NCBI GenBank assembly: GCA_903924855.1
Contig: CAIYCW010000013.1
Span: 1 to 53,690 of the forward strand
DNA: 53,690 nucleotides
Source: an uncultured Rhodospirillales bacterium
GTDB lineage: Bacteria; Pseudomonadota; Alphaproteobacteria; Acetobacterales; Acetobacteraceae
Reading direction: 5' to 3'
The stretch's first letter is position 1; each line of letters opens with the position of its first letter. Below, piece after piece: positions 7,250-15,773 of this stretch. The translations under genes were made by a program, and so were the position numbers. The notes beneath the pieces are model-generated. The model did not search any database, was not told where the DNA came from, and saw nothing but the letters and a program-made list of their open reading frames with translations.

Positions 7250-8647
7250 TCAGCGGAGCGCCAACAGCGTTGCGTCTTCGGTCACCACGAAAACGCTGTT
7301 CTGTGCCGCAATCGGCGCCAAGGCCGCGGGCCCTGCCAGGTCCTGCTGCCCCAGCTTCTCACCGCTCGAAGGATCAACCGCAACCGTTGTGCCGGCATTG
7401 GACACCAGCAGCAGCCGCCCGCCCGCCAGCAACGGCCCGAACCAGGTGATCGGGTCGGAATTGTCTTCCTCGTTCTGGAATTTCTGCAGCTGCGTCACCC
7501 AGATCACCGAACCATCCAGCCGCGAGATCGCCGCCAGCTCGCTGTCGGTGCTCAGCACGAACAGCCAATCCCCCGCCAGACAGGCCGTCTCGGCGGAGGC
7601 GATGTCACGCTCCCACAACCTGCGGCCGGAGCGCAGATCCAGCGACAGCATCAACCCGCCAAGCCCGGTGGCGAACACCCGCCCATCCTGGATCACCGGC
7701 ATGCCGTGCACGGCGGACAACCCGCCCTTCTCGGTGCCCGTGAGGCCGGAGGCCAGGCTGTCGATCCACACCACGGCACCGGTGCGCGCGCGCAGACACA
7801 CAAGCTCGCCCGAGCCAAACCCCGCCACCAGCAGGCCGGACGCATAGGCCGGCGCCGGCAGCCCCAGCAGGGCCGTCGCCGAATCGGAGCCCTGATACGA
7901 CCACAGGCGATGCCCATCCGAAGCCGCCAGCGACACCACGACATTGCCAAGCAGGGCGATGCTGACCTGCCCATCCGCCACTGTCGGCGCCGAGCGCGCC
8001 GCCGTGATCAACGGCACACGCCATTTCAGCGCACCGGTTGCAGCCTCCAGCGCCAAGGCCTCGGCACGCCCGGTGCTGACGTAGAGAATACCCCCATCGA
8101 CCGCGATCCCGCCGCCGATATTGACGTTGTCATTGTCCTGCGGCGTGGTGTCGAACTGCCACACGCGCTGGCCGGACTGGATGTCGAACGCGCGCACCAG
8201 ACCATCGGAATCGATGGTGAACACGCGGCTCTCATCTGTCACCGGTGCTGCCGGGATCTTCGCCCGATAGCTGCTGCCAGTGCCGATATCGGCGCGCCAC
8301 GCCTGCTGCACCGAAGCGGCCGTGGCCGGGTGGCCGAATTCATGGGTCGCCGTGCCGCCCGCCTGGTTCCAGGCGGCGCGCAGCGAGGGGGCCGGCACCC
8401 GCACCTGAACATGGCGCGGATTGTCCACCACCAGCTCGCGCCCGGTGCGGCGCAGCGCCACGCGCTTGCCGGGCAGCTTCGGCTTGGGCGGGTCGATCAG
8501 ATTGTCCTCAAAGAAGCTGCAACCGGCGGCGGCCAAGGGAAGGGCCAGCGCCAGGCGACGTGAGAGGGTTTTGGTGCCGGTTCGGGTGGCGCTCATGGAG
8601 GAAGGTTCCGCGGGAGAGGAAAAAGGGGCAGCTTTCGGCATGGTCAC
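7250..8647 (-). CDS. bamB: Outer-membrane assembly lipoprotein BamB-like (PQQ-like beta-propeller)
   Basis: Periplasmic lipoprotein of the BAM complex, which inserts beta-barrel proteins in the outer membrane. A signal segment RRLALALPLAAAGC gives a lipobox ending in Cys. The rest is an eight-bladed propeller with repeated motifs such as GQRVWQF, GALKWRVPL, DGHRLWSY and SGRRLWERD. I list the GTG at 8647, which overlaps the yfgM stop (GTGA) with a GGCGAG nearby. An ATG at 8596 would give a more usual 26-residue signal peptide but has no Shine-Dalgarno. The true start is therefore uncertain by up to 17 codons. The order yfgM-bamB-der is common in proteobacteria and supports the assignment. Confidence 0.88.
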   Translation of the reverse strand: MTMPKAAPFSSPAEPSSMSATRTGTKTLSRRLALALPLAAAGCSFFEDNLIDPPKPKLPGKRVALRRTGRELVVDNPRHVQVRVPAPSLRAAWNQAGGTATHEFGHPATAASVQQAWRADIGTGSSYRAKIPAAPVTDESRVFTIDSDGLVRAFDIQSGQRVWQFDTTPQDNDNVNIGGGIAVDGGILYVSTGRAEALALEAATGALKWRVPLITAARSAPTVADGQVSIALLGNVVVSLAASDGHRLWSYQGSDSATALLGLPAPAYASGLLVAGFGSGELVCLRARTGAVVWIDSLASGLTGTEKGGLSAVHGMPVIQDGRVFATGLGGLMLSLDLRSGRRLWERDIASAETACLAGDWLFVLSTDSELAAISRLDGSVIWVTQLQKFQNEEDNSDPITWFGPLLAGGRLLLVSNAGTTVAVDPSSGEKLGQQDLAGPAALAPIAAQNSVFVVTEDATLLALR

Positions 8648-9309
8648 TCGCCAAGGCGCTGCAGCAGTCCGTTGGCCCGGCCGCGCACGCCATCCGGTGC
8701 GGTGGTGTCAGCGGCGAGCGACTTGAACAGGTCACGCGCCCGGCCGAGCTGCGCCGGGTCGGTCTTGGACAGGCGCAGCGCCAGCAGCGCCTCGCCCTCG
8801 ATCGCCAGCGGCTGCCACACGCTGCCAGGGCCGGTCAGCGCCTGCAGCTTGGCCTGGATCGCGGATGCATCGCCGGTGTCGATCTGGTGCAGGGCGGATT
8901 GCAAGGTCGCGTAATCCCGCAGGATCGGATCCGCCTCGGCATCACCGCTCACCTGATCCCACAGCGCCACGCCGCCGGCCAGATCGCCGCTCTCCGCCTT
9001 GATCGCCGCCGCCCGCAGGCGCGACAGGCTGCGATACCCGGCATCGCCGGTCTGGATCAGCTTCTCAAATCCCGGCAGCGCCAGCGCGCGGCCGGTCTGT
9101 GCGCCATCGGCCAGCGCCTGTGACGCGAAATACGCATTGGCCTGTTCCGCCATGCGGCTGGCGCGGTGCGACTTCCAGGCCTCCCAGCCGGCAGCCCCCA
9201 CCACAACCGCCACGGCGGCAGCCACCACCAGCAATCCGTATTTGCGCAGCAGAGCTCTTGTGCGGTCTGCGCGCAGGTCTTCGGCGACCTCGTCGAAAAT
9301 ATCGGGCAC
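8644..9309 (-). CDS. yfgM: YfgM-like tetratricopeptide membrane protein
   Basis: A 221-aa inner-membrane protein with an N-terminal cytoplasmic stretch (PDIFDEVAEDLRADR). One membrane helix follows near residues 25-42 (LLVVAAAVAVVVGAAGW), then a periplasmic TPR-like helical domain. E. coli YfgM is an ancillary SecYEG subunit that links translocation to periplasmic chaperones. I chose the GTG at 9309 because AAGGAC lies 5 nt upstream and the conserved N-terminus begins there; the longer open frame upstream is Arg-rich noise. It overlaps bamB by 4 bp and begins the yfgM-bamB-der operon. Confidence 0.85.
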   Translation of the reverse strand: MPDIFDEVAEDLRADRTRALLRKYGLLVVAAAVAVVVGAAGWEAWKSHRASRMAEQANAYFASQALADGAQTGRALALPGFEKLIQTGDAGYRSLSRLRAAAIKAESGDLAGGVALWDQVSGDAEADPILRDYATLQSALHQIDTGDASAIQAKLQALTGPGSVWQPLAIEGEALLALRLSKTDPAQLGRARDLFKSLAADTTAPDGVRGRANGLLQRLGE

Positions 9310-9461
9310 GGGCGTCCTTCGGAAAGACGAAAACCAAACGGCGCGAACCAATGCCGCGCTGCGCGGCGGACCATAGCGGCGAGCCCTGCCGGGAGCAAAC
9401 GCTGCGGCACGCGGCCGGGCACGGCAACGCGCCATTAAGCAAATTCGGCGAGACTTGCGCC

Positions 9462-9857
9462 ATGCACCGCCCAATTCCCACCCTGGCCCGGCTGATCTGC
9501 CTGCTGCCCTGCCTGGCCAGCCTGTGTGCCTGCGGCATCTCCATGGTGGAGCCAACGGGCGCACTCGCCGCCGCCTCCATCGCGGCCGTGCCGGTCTTTG
9601 GCCGTACCGTGCCGGACATCGCCTATTCCGCCGCAACCGGGCAGGATTGCTCGATGGTGCGGCTGGAGCAGGGCCGCTCCTATTGCCGGCCCACCGATCC
9701 GCCCTGGCCCGCACAGCCGGTCTGCACACGCAGCCTTGCTTTGGTGGAATGCTGGCAGAACCCGCAGGCGCTGGGCGGCCACCCGATCACCATTGCGGAC
9801 GGGCCGCAGCCCACCGCGGAGCAGGAGGCCTATCGCACCCGGCGCTGGCCGTTCTGA
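9462..9857 (+). CDS. Small putative lipoprotein, 131 aa
   Basis: The N-terminus MHRPIPTLARLICLLPCLASLCACG looks like a lipoprotein signal, with a lipobox LCAC near residue 24 followed by Gly. The remaining ~105 residues include TGQDCSMVRLEQGRSYC and a Cys/Trp-rich segment (PPWPAQPVCTRSLALVECWQ). Four further Cys could form two disulfides. I do not recognise a family. The gene is divergent from yfgM with ~150 bp between them and convergent with the VOC-fold gene (9 bp apart). Envelope location is inferred; no function is assigned. Confidence 0.7.
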   Translation: MHRPIPTLARLICLLPCLASLCACGISMVEPTGALAAASIAAVPVFGRTVPDIAYSAATGQDCSMVRLEQGRSYCRPTDPPWPAQPVCTRSLALVECWQNPQALGGHPITIADGPQPTAEQEAYRTRRWPF

Positions 9858-9866
9858 AACGCCGCC

Positions 9867-10253
9867 TCAGGCGGCAGCCGGGCTGATCCGCTCGGCAAAG
9901 ATCATATACTGGCCTTCCTGCTCCACCACCGCCTCCAGCGTGCCACCGCGGGTGGCGGCGCGGCCCAGCACGTGACTGGTCGGCGGCAGGCGGTCCAAGG
10001 CGGCGTCGATGTTGCGGACATGGATATAGGGAATGGTGCGCCCGCTCAGCGGCGCCACGGAGGACGGGTCAAAATCAGCCACCATATGCGCGTCCGACGC
10101 CAGGATCAGATAGCTCTCCCCGGCCTGCAGGCCGATGCAGCCAGGGGCTCCGGTGTCGATCGTCATGAACCCCAGATCGTTATACTGACGTGCCAGCGGG
10201 CCGATATCCGGCACAACGGTCAGCGGCGTCACCCGGCGCACCAACATGTCCAT
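9867..10253 (-). CDS. VOC-fold (glyoxalase/bleomycin-resistance-like) protein
   Basis: 128 aa with the beta-alpha-beta-beta-beta pattern of the vicinal-oxygen-chelate fold. The N-terminal half is VTPLTVVPDIGPLARQYNDL with GFMTID. The C-terminal half is PYIHVRNIDAALDRL followed by RGGTLEAVVEQEGQYMIFAE. The Glu in MIFAE occupies the usual metal-ligand position of the second module. The N-terminal His ligand is not evident, so metal binding is uncertain. Start ATG 10253 has GGAG 8 nt upstream. Relatives include dioxygenases, glyoxalases and immunity proteins; the substrate cannot be inferred. Confidence 0.7.
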   Translation of the reverse strand: MDMLVRRVTPLTVVPDIGPLARQYNDLGFMTIDTGAPGCIGLQAGESYLILASDAHMVADFDPSSVAPLSGRTIPYIHVRNIDAALDRLPPTSHVLGRAATRGGTLEAVVEQEGQYMIFAERISPAAA

Positions 10254-10459
10254 CGTTAAAACTCCGCCTATAACACATGAATCCTATATCATTTCCGATC
10301 ACATGACAGCCTTGTGAACGCGAAAATATGAGTGAAAACAGAAACGTGTACCAAAATAACGTTACAGACCGGAACGCTTGCCATGCGCCAAGCGTTATAG
10401 CTCCGGTGGTAAATTCCATATCAAAACAAATAATCCTCAATGCGGGGCTGGATCTTTAC
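10254..10459. other. AT-rich gap without a supported gene
   Basis: About 200 bases of sequence noticeably richer in A and T than the neighbours lie between the VOC-fold start and the CaiB terminator. Short open frames exist here on both strands, but none has a ribosome site or protein-like composition. It must hold the promoter of the VOC-fold gene on the minus strand; I could not fix -35 and -10 boxes. Confidence 0.4.
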
Positions 10460-10492
10460 AAAAACCGTCCGGCATCCACCGACACCGGACGG
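10460..10492 (-). terminator. Rho-independent terminator after the CoA-transferase gene
   Basis: On the minus strand a perfect CCGTCCGG/CCGGACGG stem (10485-10492 with 10465-10472) is followed directly by five T residues. It lies 30 bp past the stop of the CaiB/BaiF gene. This is the most canonical intrinsic terminator in the window. Confidence 0.85.
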
Positions 10493-10522
10493 CTCCGTCA
10501 GCACACCGAATGACCGCCTGGC

Positions 10523-11692
10523 TCAAACCACCTGGCGTGCGTGAAAATCGGCAATCGCTGCAGCGTCATAGCCAAGTTCGCGCAGCACCGAATCAGTGTC
10601 CGCCCCCAGCTCCGGCGTTGCCGTGCGGATCTCGGCCGGCGTGCGGCTCAGCTTGATCGGCTGACCCACAATGCTGATCTCGCCCAACACCGGATGCGAA
10701 ACCTTCGCCGCCATCCCCAGATGCTGCACCTGCGGATCGGCGAACACCTGATCCATCGTATAGATCGGCCCGCACGGCACGTCCTGCGCGTTCAACCGCT
10801 CCACCCAATAGGCCGATGTGTTGGTCCTGGTGATCGCCTCGATGCGCGCGTTCAGCGCCTTGCGGTTGGCCGAGCGCGCCTTGGCGGTGCTGAACATCTC
10901 ATCCTCCACGCAATCCTCCATCCCGAAGGCCTTGCACAGGCGCACAAAGATCGGCGTTCCGGCGGTTGCGATGTTGATATGCCCGTCCGAGGTGGCGAAC
11001 ACGCCGGTGGGGATGTTGGTCGGATGGTCGTTGCCGGCCTGGCCCGGCACCTGGCCCTCCATCAGATAGCGCGAGGCCTGGAAATCCATCATCGCGATCT
11101 GAGACGCCAGCAGATTGGTCTGCACCCATTGCCCCTCGCCGGAGATCTCGCGCTCCAGCAGGGCGATCAGAATGCCCTGTGCTGTGAAATGCCCGGTGGT
11201 CAGATCGGCAATCGGAATGCCGGCCCGCATCGGCCCGCGCCCCGGCTCCCCGGTGACGGACATGATCCCGCCCATGCCCTGCGCGATCTGGTCAAACCCA
11301 GGGCGCATCCGATACGGCCCGTCCTCGCCGAAGCCGGACATGCTGGCATAGATGATCCGCGGATTGACCGCGCGCATCGCCTCATAGCCGATGCCCAGCC
11401 GGTCCTTCACGTCAGGGCGGAAATTCTCCACGATCACATCGGCCGTCTCGGCCAGTTTCTTCAGGATGGCCACCGCCTCTGGCTGCTTCAGATCCAGCGT
11501 GATCGCGCGCTTGTTGCGGTGCAGATTCTGGAAATCCGAGCCATGGCGCGGCCCGCCCAGCTGCGCCTTGTCCGCATCCGGCGCCTCGATCTTGATCACC
11601 TCGGCGCCGTGATCGGCCAATTGCCGCACACAGGTGGGCCCCGCGCGCACGCGGGTGAGGTCGAGAATCTTGAAGCGGGACAATGCGGCCAT
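10523..11692 (-). CDS. CaiB/BaiF family (class III) CoA-transferase
   Basis: Cytoplasmic enzyme of 389 aa that moves CoA between carboxylic acids. Family marks are LADHGAEVIKIEAP near residue 26-39, FQNLHRNKRAITLDLK near 54-69 and VIVENFRPDVKDRLG near 87-100. The catalytic Asp163 lies in PIADLTTG, in the position of the formyl-CoA transferase aspartate that forms the acyl anhydride. I chose the ATG at 11692 (MAALSRF); another ATG five codons upstream is possible. It is divergent from the serine hydrolase gene with ~90 bp between. Substrates in the family include formate/oxalate, carnitine, succinate/malate and bile acids; the sequence does not tell which. Confidence 0.9.
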   Translation of the reverse strand: MAALSRFKILDLTRVRAGPTCVRQLADHGAEVIKIEAPDADKAQLGGPRHGSDFQNLHRNKRAITLDLKQPEAVAILKKLAETADVIVENFRPDVKDRLGIGYEAMRAVNPRIIYASMSGFGEDGPYRMRPGFDQIAQGMGGIMSVTGEPGRGPMRAGIPIADLTTGHFTAQGILIALLEREISGEGQWVQTNLLASQIAMMDFQASRYLMEGQVPGQAGNDHPTNIPTGVFATSDGHINIATAGTPIFVRLCKAFGMEDCVEDEMFSTAKARSANRKALNARIEAITRTNTSAYWVERLNAQDVPCGPIYTMDQVFADPQVQHLGMAAKVSHPVLGEISIVGQPIKLSRTPAEIRTATPELGADTDSVLRELGYDAAAIADFHARQVV

Positions 11693-11785
11693 TGCAGGGG
11701 CTCTCATGCAGTCTTTGATGGCGCGAACTATGGGCGGCTGCGCACAGCCGTGCAAATCTCTCCCCGCCTCAACCGGAGACATGCC

Positions 11786-13006
11786 ATGAACGCGCTGCCG
11801 CAGACCCGCCCCGAGGATGTCGGCCTCTCCAGCACCCGGCTTTCCCGCATCGATGGCTGGATGGACGAGCTGGTGGCAAGCGGCCGGCTGCCCGGCGTCA
11901 GCGTCACCATCGCCCGGCGCGGCCGCATCGCCTATGCGCGCTGCACCGGCCTTGCCGATATCGCGCGCGCCCGGCCGATGGCGCCGGACACCATGGTGCG
12001 CATCTATTCGATGACCAAGCCGATCACCACCATGGCCGCCCTCATGCTCTACGAGGAGGGGCGCTTCCAGCTCGATGATCCGATCAGCCGCTTCCTGCCG
12101 GCGTTCAAATCCCAGCGCGTCTGCGTCGGCGGCAATCGCGGCAAGATGGAAACCGTGCCGGCGCTGCGCGACATCACCTTCCGCGACCTGATGACCCACA
12201 CCTCCGGCCTCACCTACGGATTCATGGCCTCGACCCTGGTCGATGCCGCCTATCGCGATCAGGGGGTGGATTTCCAAACCTCCGACCTGTCCCTGCTGGA
12301 GGTGGTGCAGAAGGCGGCAAGCCTGCCGCTGCTCGCCCAGCCCGGTGCTGAATGGAACTACTCGATCGCAACCGACGTGCTGGGCTGCCTGGTGCAGGTG
12401 ATCTCCGGCCAGGATTTCGCATCCTTCCTGCAGGAGCGCATCCTCACCCCGCTTGGCATGCGCGACACGCATTTCGTGGTGCCGGCCGACAAGGTCAGCC
12501 GCTTCGCCGCCAATTACGTCCCCGGGGCTGACGGCCTGGTGCTGCTGGACGATCCCGAGACCAGCCGCTTCCTGCAACCAGGCAAGATCGCCTCGGGCGG
12601 CGGCGGGCTGGTGGCCACCGCGTCCGACTATCTGCGCTTTGCCACCTGCCTGCTCAACCGCGGCCGCTTCGGCGATGCCCGCCTGCTCGGCCGCAAGACG
12701 GTGGAGCTGATGACCAGCAACCATCTGCGCGGCGACATGGCGGCGATGGGCCAGGCCCGCTTCAGCGAAAGCTCCTATGAAGGGGTCGGCTTCGGCCTCG
12801 GCGTCTCCGTCACACTCGACCCCGCCCGCGCCCAGCTGCTCGGCTCGCCTGGCGAATATGCCTGGGGTGGTGCCGCCAGCACCGCCTGGTGGAACGACCC
12901 GGCCGAGGAGATGACGGTCATCCTGCTCACCCAGCTCACCCCCAGCTCCACCTACCCGATCCGCCGTGAGCTGCGCGTGCTGAGCTATCAGGCGCTGGTG
13001 GATTGA
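11786..13006 (+). CDS. Serine hydrolase, class C beta-lactamase/EstB-like esterase
   Basis: 406-aa enzyme of the beta-lactamase fold. The catalytic SxxK motif is Ser75-Met-Thr-Lys78 in VRIYSMTKPI. The Tyr motif is in GAEWNYSIATDVLG (Y-S-x form, typical of EstB-type esterases rather than YxN lactamases). The third motif is WGGAAS near the end, in place of KTG. No signal peptide is seen, so it is probably cytoplasmic and more likely an esterase or peptidase than a drug-resistance lactamase. ATG 11786 has GGAGA upstream. It is divergent from the CoA-transferase, and they could share a regulatory gap. The substrate is unknown. Confidence 0.85.
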   Translation: MNALPQTRPEDVGLSSTRLSRIDGWMDELVASGRLPGVSVTIARRGRIAYARCTGLADIARARPMAPDTMVRIYSMTKPITTMAALMLYEEGRFQLDDPISRFLPAFKSQRVCVGGNRGKMETVPALRDITFRDLMTHTSGLTYGFMASTLVDAAYRDQGVDFQTSDLSLLEVVQKAASLPLLAQPGAEWNYSIATDVLGCLVQVISGQDFASFLQERILTPLGMRDTHFVVPADKVSRFAANYVPGADGLVLLDDPETSRFLQPGKIASGGGGLVATASDYLRFATCLLNRGRFGDARLLGRKTVELMTSNHLRGDMAAMGQARFSESSYEGVGFGLGVSVTLDPARAQLLGSPGEYAWGGAASTAWWNDPAEEMTVILLTQLTPSSTYPIRRELRVLSYQALVD

Positions 13007-13019
13007 ACGCAACGGCCCG

Positions 13020-13232
13020 TCAAACCTTCTTCAGGAACTCCACCCGCAGCACCAGGCCCTTGATCTTCTCGGCATTGCACTCGATCAGATCGTCATCATC
13101 CGTCAGCCGGATGTTCTTGATCATCGTGCCACGCTTGAGCACGGAGGACGTGCCCTTCACCTTGAGGTCCTTGATCACCTGCACGCTGTCGCCATCGCTC
13201 AGCTCGGTGCCGTTGCTGTCTCTTGCCGCCAT
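13020..13232 (-). CDS. PhnA (YjdM C-terminal) domain protein, 70 aa
   Basis: The whole protein corresponds to the C-terminal beta domain of E. coli YjdM/PhnA: DSNGTELSDGDSVQVIKDLK, KGTSSVLKRGTMIKNIRL and a closing RVEFLKKV. The N-terminal zinc ribbon with its Cys pairs is absent. Stand-alone versions are common in alphaproteobacteria. Despite the name, the E. coli protein is not required for phosphonate use, so closeness to the phn genes is not evidence of a shared role. The start is ATG 13232, because the longer version begins with TTG and adds four residues. Confidence 0.85.
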   Translation of the reverse strand: MAARDSNGTELSDGDSVQVIKDLKVKGTSSVLKRGTMIKNIRLTDDDDLIECNAEKIKGLVLRVEFLKKV

Positions 13233-13260
13233 CGTGTGATCCAATCATTAGAAAGAAAGC

Positions 13261-13377
13261 GGTTCTTTTTTTGAAAAAAAAGAACCAAAAAAACTTTTAT
13301 CAGAATGGGTGCGCGTTGTGCGTCGGCGCGCGCTCGTTCTGATGGAAGTCTTTTGGTTCTTTTCTTCAGAAAAGAAC
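13261..13377. repeat. Compound T/A-tract palindrome, copy 2 (expanded)
   Basis: The left hairpin is GGTTCTTTTTTT (13261-13272) with 13275-13286. The right hairpin is GTTCTTTTC (13356-13364) with 13369-13377. Between them an imperfect longer pairing joins the CTTTTATCAGAA region near 13294-13305 to TTCTGATGGAAG near 13337-13348. The centre is a ~30-bp GC-rich spacer not present in copy 1. The element begins 14 bp beyond the ggt-like stop on the minus strand, so it probably ends that transcript. Confidence 0.75.
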
Positions 13378-13391
13378 GCCTTGCTTAGGCT

Positions 13392-15173
13392 TTACCGCCC
13401 AATCGCATAGCCCTGCATGCCGCGCGGATTGGCGCCGGCGAACATCTGGCCATCCGGCTCCAGCCTGGCGCCGGACAGCCTGCCTTCGCTCCAATCCGGC
13501 CCCAGCTCCGCCTTGTGGCCGCGCACATTCAGCGCATCCACCACGGCCTGGCCGAACTGGCCTTCCACCACCACCCGGCCCGGGCGCGCGCCGCGCGGCC
13601 AGAAGCTGCTGGTGAAATGCTCGGTGTGCAGATTGGGCAGATCGATCGATTGCTGAATGCCCAGATTGTAATTCAGCATCCGCAGCAGCATCACCGTCTG
13701 CCACTGATCCTGCTGATCGCCGCCCGGCGTGCCGAACGACATCCAGGCCTTGCCATCGCGCAGCACCATGCTGGGCGACAGCGTGGTGCGCGGCCGCTTG
13801 CGCGGGGCCAGGGAGTTCGGCAGGCCTGGCTTGAGCCAGAACATCTGCCCGCGGGTGGAGATCGGAAAGCCCAGCTCCGCGATCACCGGGGAGGATTGCA
13901 GCCACCCGCCCGACGGCGTGGCGGAGACCATGTTGCCCCAGCGATCGATGATGTCGATATGGCAGGTGTCGCCACCCGTGGCCCCCAGCCTTGCCACGGT
14001 CGGCTCGCCGGCCCCGGCCGCCGCCCGGGATTCCAGGAAGCGCGCCTCGGCATGGGGGTCGATATAGGCGTCGAACCCCGGGATCTGGCCCGGCCGCATC
14101 TCCATCGAGGCCTGGGGCCCCACCAGCTTGCGGCGCTCGGCATTGTAGGCCTCGGAGAGCAGCGTCTCCATCGGCACCTGCACGAAATCCGGGTCGCCGT
14201 AATAGGCCTCGCGATCGGCGAAGGCGAGCTTGGCGCATTCCACCACAATGTGCACGAAATCCGGCCCCACCATGTCCATCGCGGCGATGTCAAAGCCGCG
14301 CAGCAGGGCGAATTGCTGCAGCAGGGCAGGGCCCTGCGACCACGGGCCGCATTTCAAAATCGTGTGGCCCTTGTACTCCACCCCAAGCGGCGCCTCCACC
14401 GGGGCGGCCCAGCGCGCCAGATCATCCGCGGTCAGCTGGCCGCGATGGCGGGTTCCTGACGTGTCCATCAGCTCCTGCGTCTGATAGAAGCGACCGATCG
14501 CCTCGGCCGCGAAGCCGCGATAGAAGGCGTTGCGCGCGGCATCGATGCGCCCTTCGCGGGTGCTGCCGGCCGAAGCCTCCTTCAACAGGCGCTGCCAGAA
14601 CGCGGCGAGGGCCGGCCTGCGGAACAGCTTGCCCACCTCGGGCACGTTGCCGCCCGGCAGCCACACCTCGGCGCTGGTTGGCCATTCCTGCTCGAACAGC
14701 GCCTTCACGCCTGCGATCGCGGCTGGAATCCGCGCCACCAGATGCACGCCGTTGGTGGCGTAGCCGATGGCGAATTCCATCACATCGGCCAGCTCCCAGG
14801 TGCCCCAGTCGCGCAGCATGGTGGCCCAGGCGTCGAACGCGCCCGGCACCGTGGCCGGCAGCAGACCGGTGCCCGGGATGAGATCGAGCCCCAGCGCCTC
14901 GAAAGCCGGGATCGTCGCCGCATCCGGCGCCACACCCTGGCCGCAGATCACGTGCTGCCGGCCGGTCTTCGCGTCATGGATGATGATCGGCGCATCGCCT
15001 GCGGGCCCGTTCAGATGCGGCTCGGCCACGTTCAGCACGAACGCCGCCGCCACCGCCCCGTCAAACGCATTGCCGCCGCGTTCCAGCACCGCCATCGCGG
15101 CCGCGCTCGCCAGCCAATGGGTGGTGGCGACAACGCCGAAGGTTCCAGCGATTTCAGGGCGTGTGGTGAACAA
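13392..15173 (-). CDS. Gamma-glutamyltransferase family protein
   Basis: N-terminal-nucleophile hydrolase of 593 aa. Members split themselves at a Thr and then cleave or transfer gamma-glutamyl or other acyl groups. The N-terminus has the family block ATTHWLASAAAMAVLERGGN. The self-cleavage and nucleophile Thr403 is in GGDTCHIDIID, matching the TTHxSVxD of classical enzymes with Cys at the next place. FGTPGGDQQDQW follows in the small subunit. No signal peptide is visible, unlike E. coli Ggt, so it may be cytoplasmic. I chose TTG 15173 because GGAG lies 7 nt upstream and conserved sequence starts right there. It is divergent from phnN with 73 bp between. The substrate may not be glutathione. 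Confidence 0.85.
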   Translation of the reverse strand: MFTTRPEIAGTFGVVATTHWLASAAAMAVLERGGNAFDGAVAAAFVLNVAEPHLNGPAGDAPIIIHDAKTGRQHVICGQGVAPDAATIPAFEALGLDLIPGTGLLPATVPGAFDAWATMLRDWGTWELADVMEFAIGYATNGVHLVARIPAAIAGVKALFEQEWPTSAEVWLPGGNVPEVGKLFRRPALAAFWQRLLKEASAGSTREGRIDAARNAFYRGFAAEAIGRFYQTQELMDTSGTRHRGQLTADDLARWAAPVEAPLGVEYKGHTILKCGPWSQGPALLQQFALLRGFDIAAMDMVGPDFVHIVVECAKLAFADREAYYGDPDFVQVPMETLLSEAYNAERRKLVGPQASMEMRPGQIPGFDAYIDPHAEARFLESRAAAGAGEPTVARLGATGGDTCHIDIIDRWGNMVSATPSGGWLQSSPVIAELGFPISTRGQMFWLKPGLPNSLAPRKRPRTTLSPSMVLRDGKAWMSFGTPGGDQQDQWQTVMLLRMLNYNLGIQQSIDLPNLHTEHFTSSFWPRGARPGRVVVEGQFGQAVVDALNVRGHKAELGPDWSEGRLSGARLEPDGQMFAGANPRGMQGYAIGR

Positions 15174-15246
15174 TGTCTCACTCCGGCGCTTGCGATACGG
15201 CCAAACTACCCGGTAGCTGACATCTGTCAAAATACGGGCGGACAAC

Positions 15247-15768
15247 ATGCTGGTTCTGGTGGTGGGCCCTTCGGGAGCAGGCAAGGACACGTTGCTGAGC
15301 GCCCTGCGCGACAGCCTCCCGCCCGAAACCCGGGTGCGCTTCGCCCGGCGTGAGATCACCAGGCCGGCCTCGGCCAGCGAGGACAATATCGAGATCACCG
15401 AGGCGGCGTTCGAGGCCAAGCAGAAGGCGGGCGGTTATGCGCTGAGCTGGCGCGCGCATGGCCTGTGCTACGGCATCGATGCCGGTGTTCTGGCCGATGT
15501 GGCATCCGGCCTCACCGTCATCGCCAGCATCTCCCGCGCCGTACTTGCCGAGGCGGCACCCCTGCGGCCGCGCGTGATCGAGATCACCGCCTCTCCCGCA
15601 ATTCTGGCGGACCGCCTCGCAGGCCGTGGCCGCGAGACGGCCGAGCAGATCGCCGAACGCCTCTCCCGCCAGGTGCCGATCCCGGCAGGCATGGATGTGG
15701 TGACCATCCTCAATGATGGCACGATCGAGGACGCGGTGACGAGGTTGCGCGCGGCGATCTGCCCCTGA
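15247..15768 (+). CDS. phnN: Ribose 1,5-bisphosphate phosphokinase PhnN
   Basis: Phosphorylates ribose 1,5-bisphosphate to PRPP, the last step that recycles the ribose part in the C-P lyase pathway. It has a guanylate-kinase-like fold of 173 aa with P-loop GPSGAGKDTLL at residues 7-17 and RFARREITRPAS near 30-41. The lid segment RLAGRGRETAEQIAERL lies near 120-136. The Asp after GK in the P-loop is typical of PhnN, whereas guanylate kinase usually has Ser/Thr. It faces the DUF1045 end of the phn operon tail-to-tail and is not in the same transcript. The strong palindrome at 15774 lies 5 bp past its stop. Confidence 0.92.
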   Translation: MLVLVVGPSGAGKDTLLSALRDSLPPETRVRFARREITRPASASEDNIEITEAAFEAKQKAGGYALSWRAHGLCYGIDAGVLADVASGLTVIASISRAVLAEAAPLRPRVIEITASPAILADRLAGRGRETAEQIAERLSRQVPIPAGMDVVTILNDGTIEDAVTRLRAAICP

Positions 15769-15773
15769 TTCGA

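Noticed and set aside
5859..7847. 662-aa open frame on the plus strand
   Set aside because: Antisense to der and bamB; composition dominated by Arg, His and Gln with no domain.
10328..10656. Short plus-strand open frames in the AT-rich gap and beyond
   Set aside because: They have no ribosome site, run through the CaiB terminator hairpin into antisense coding sequence, and show no protein-like pattern.
11786..13006. Serine hydrolase as an antibiotic-resistance beta-lactamase
   Set aside because: It has no signal peptide, a Y-S-x motif and WGG in place of KTG, which point to an EstB-type esterase.
11693..13012. Minus-strand extension making an 829-aa protein with the CoA-transferase
   Set aside because: The extra N-terminal part is antisense to the serine hydrolase. 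The CoA-transferase fold begins right at MAALSRF.
13020..15173. PhnA-domain and ggt-like genes as members of the C-P lyase operon
   Set aside because: They are separated from the phn genes by phnN, repeats and promoter gaps. No PhnF-type palindrome was seen near them.
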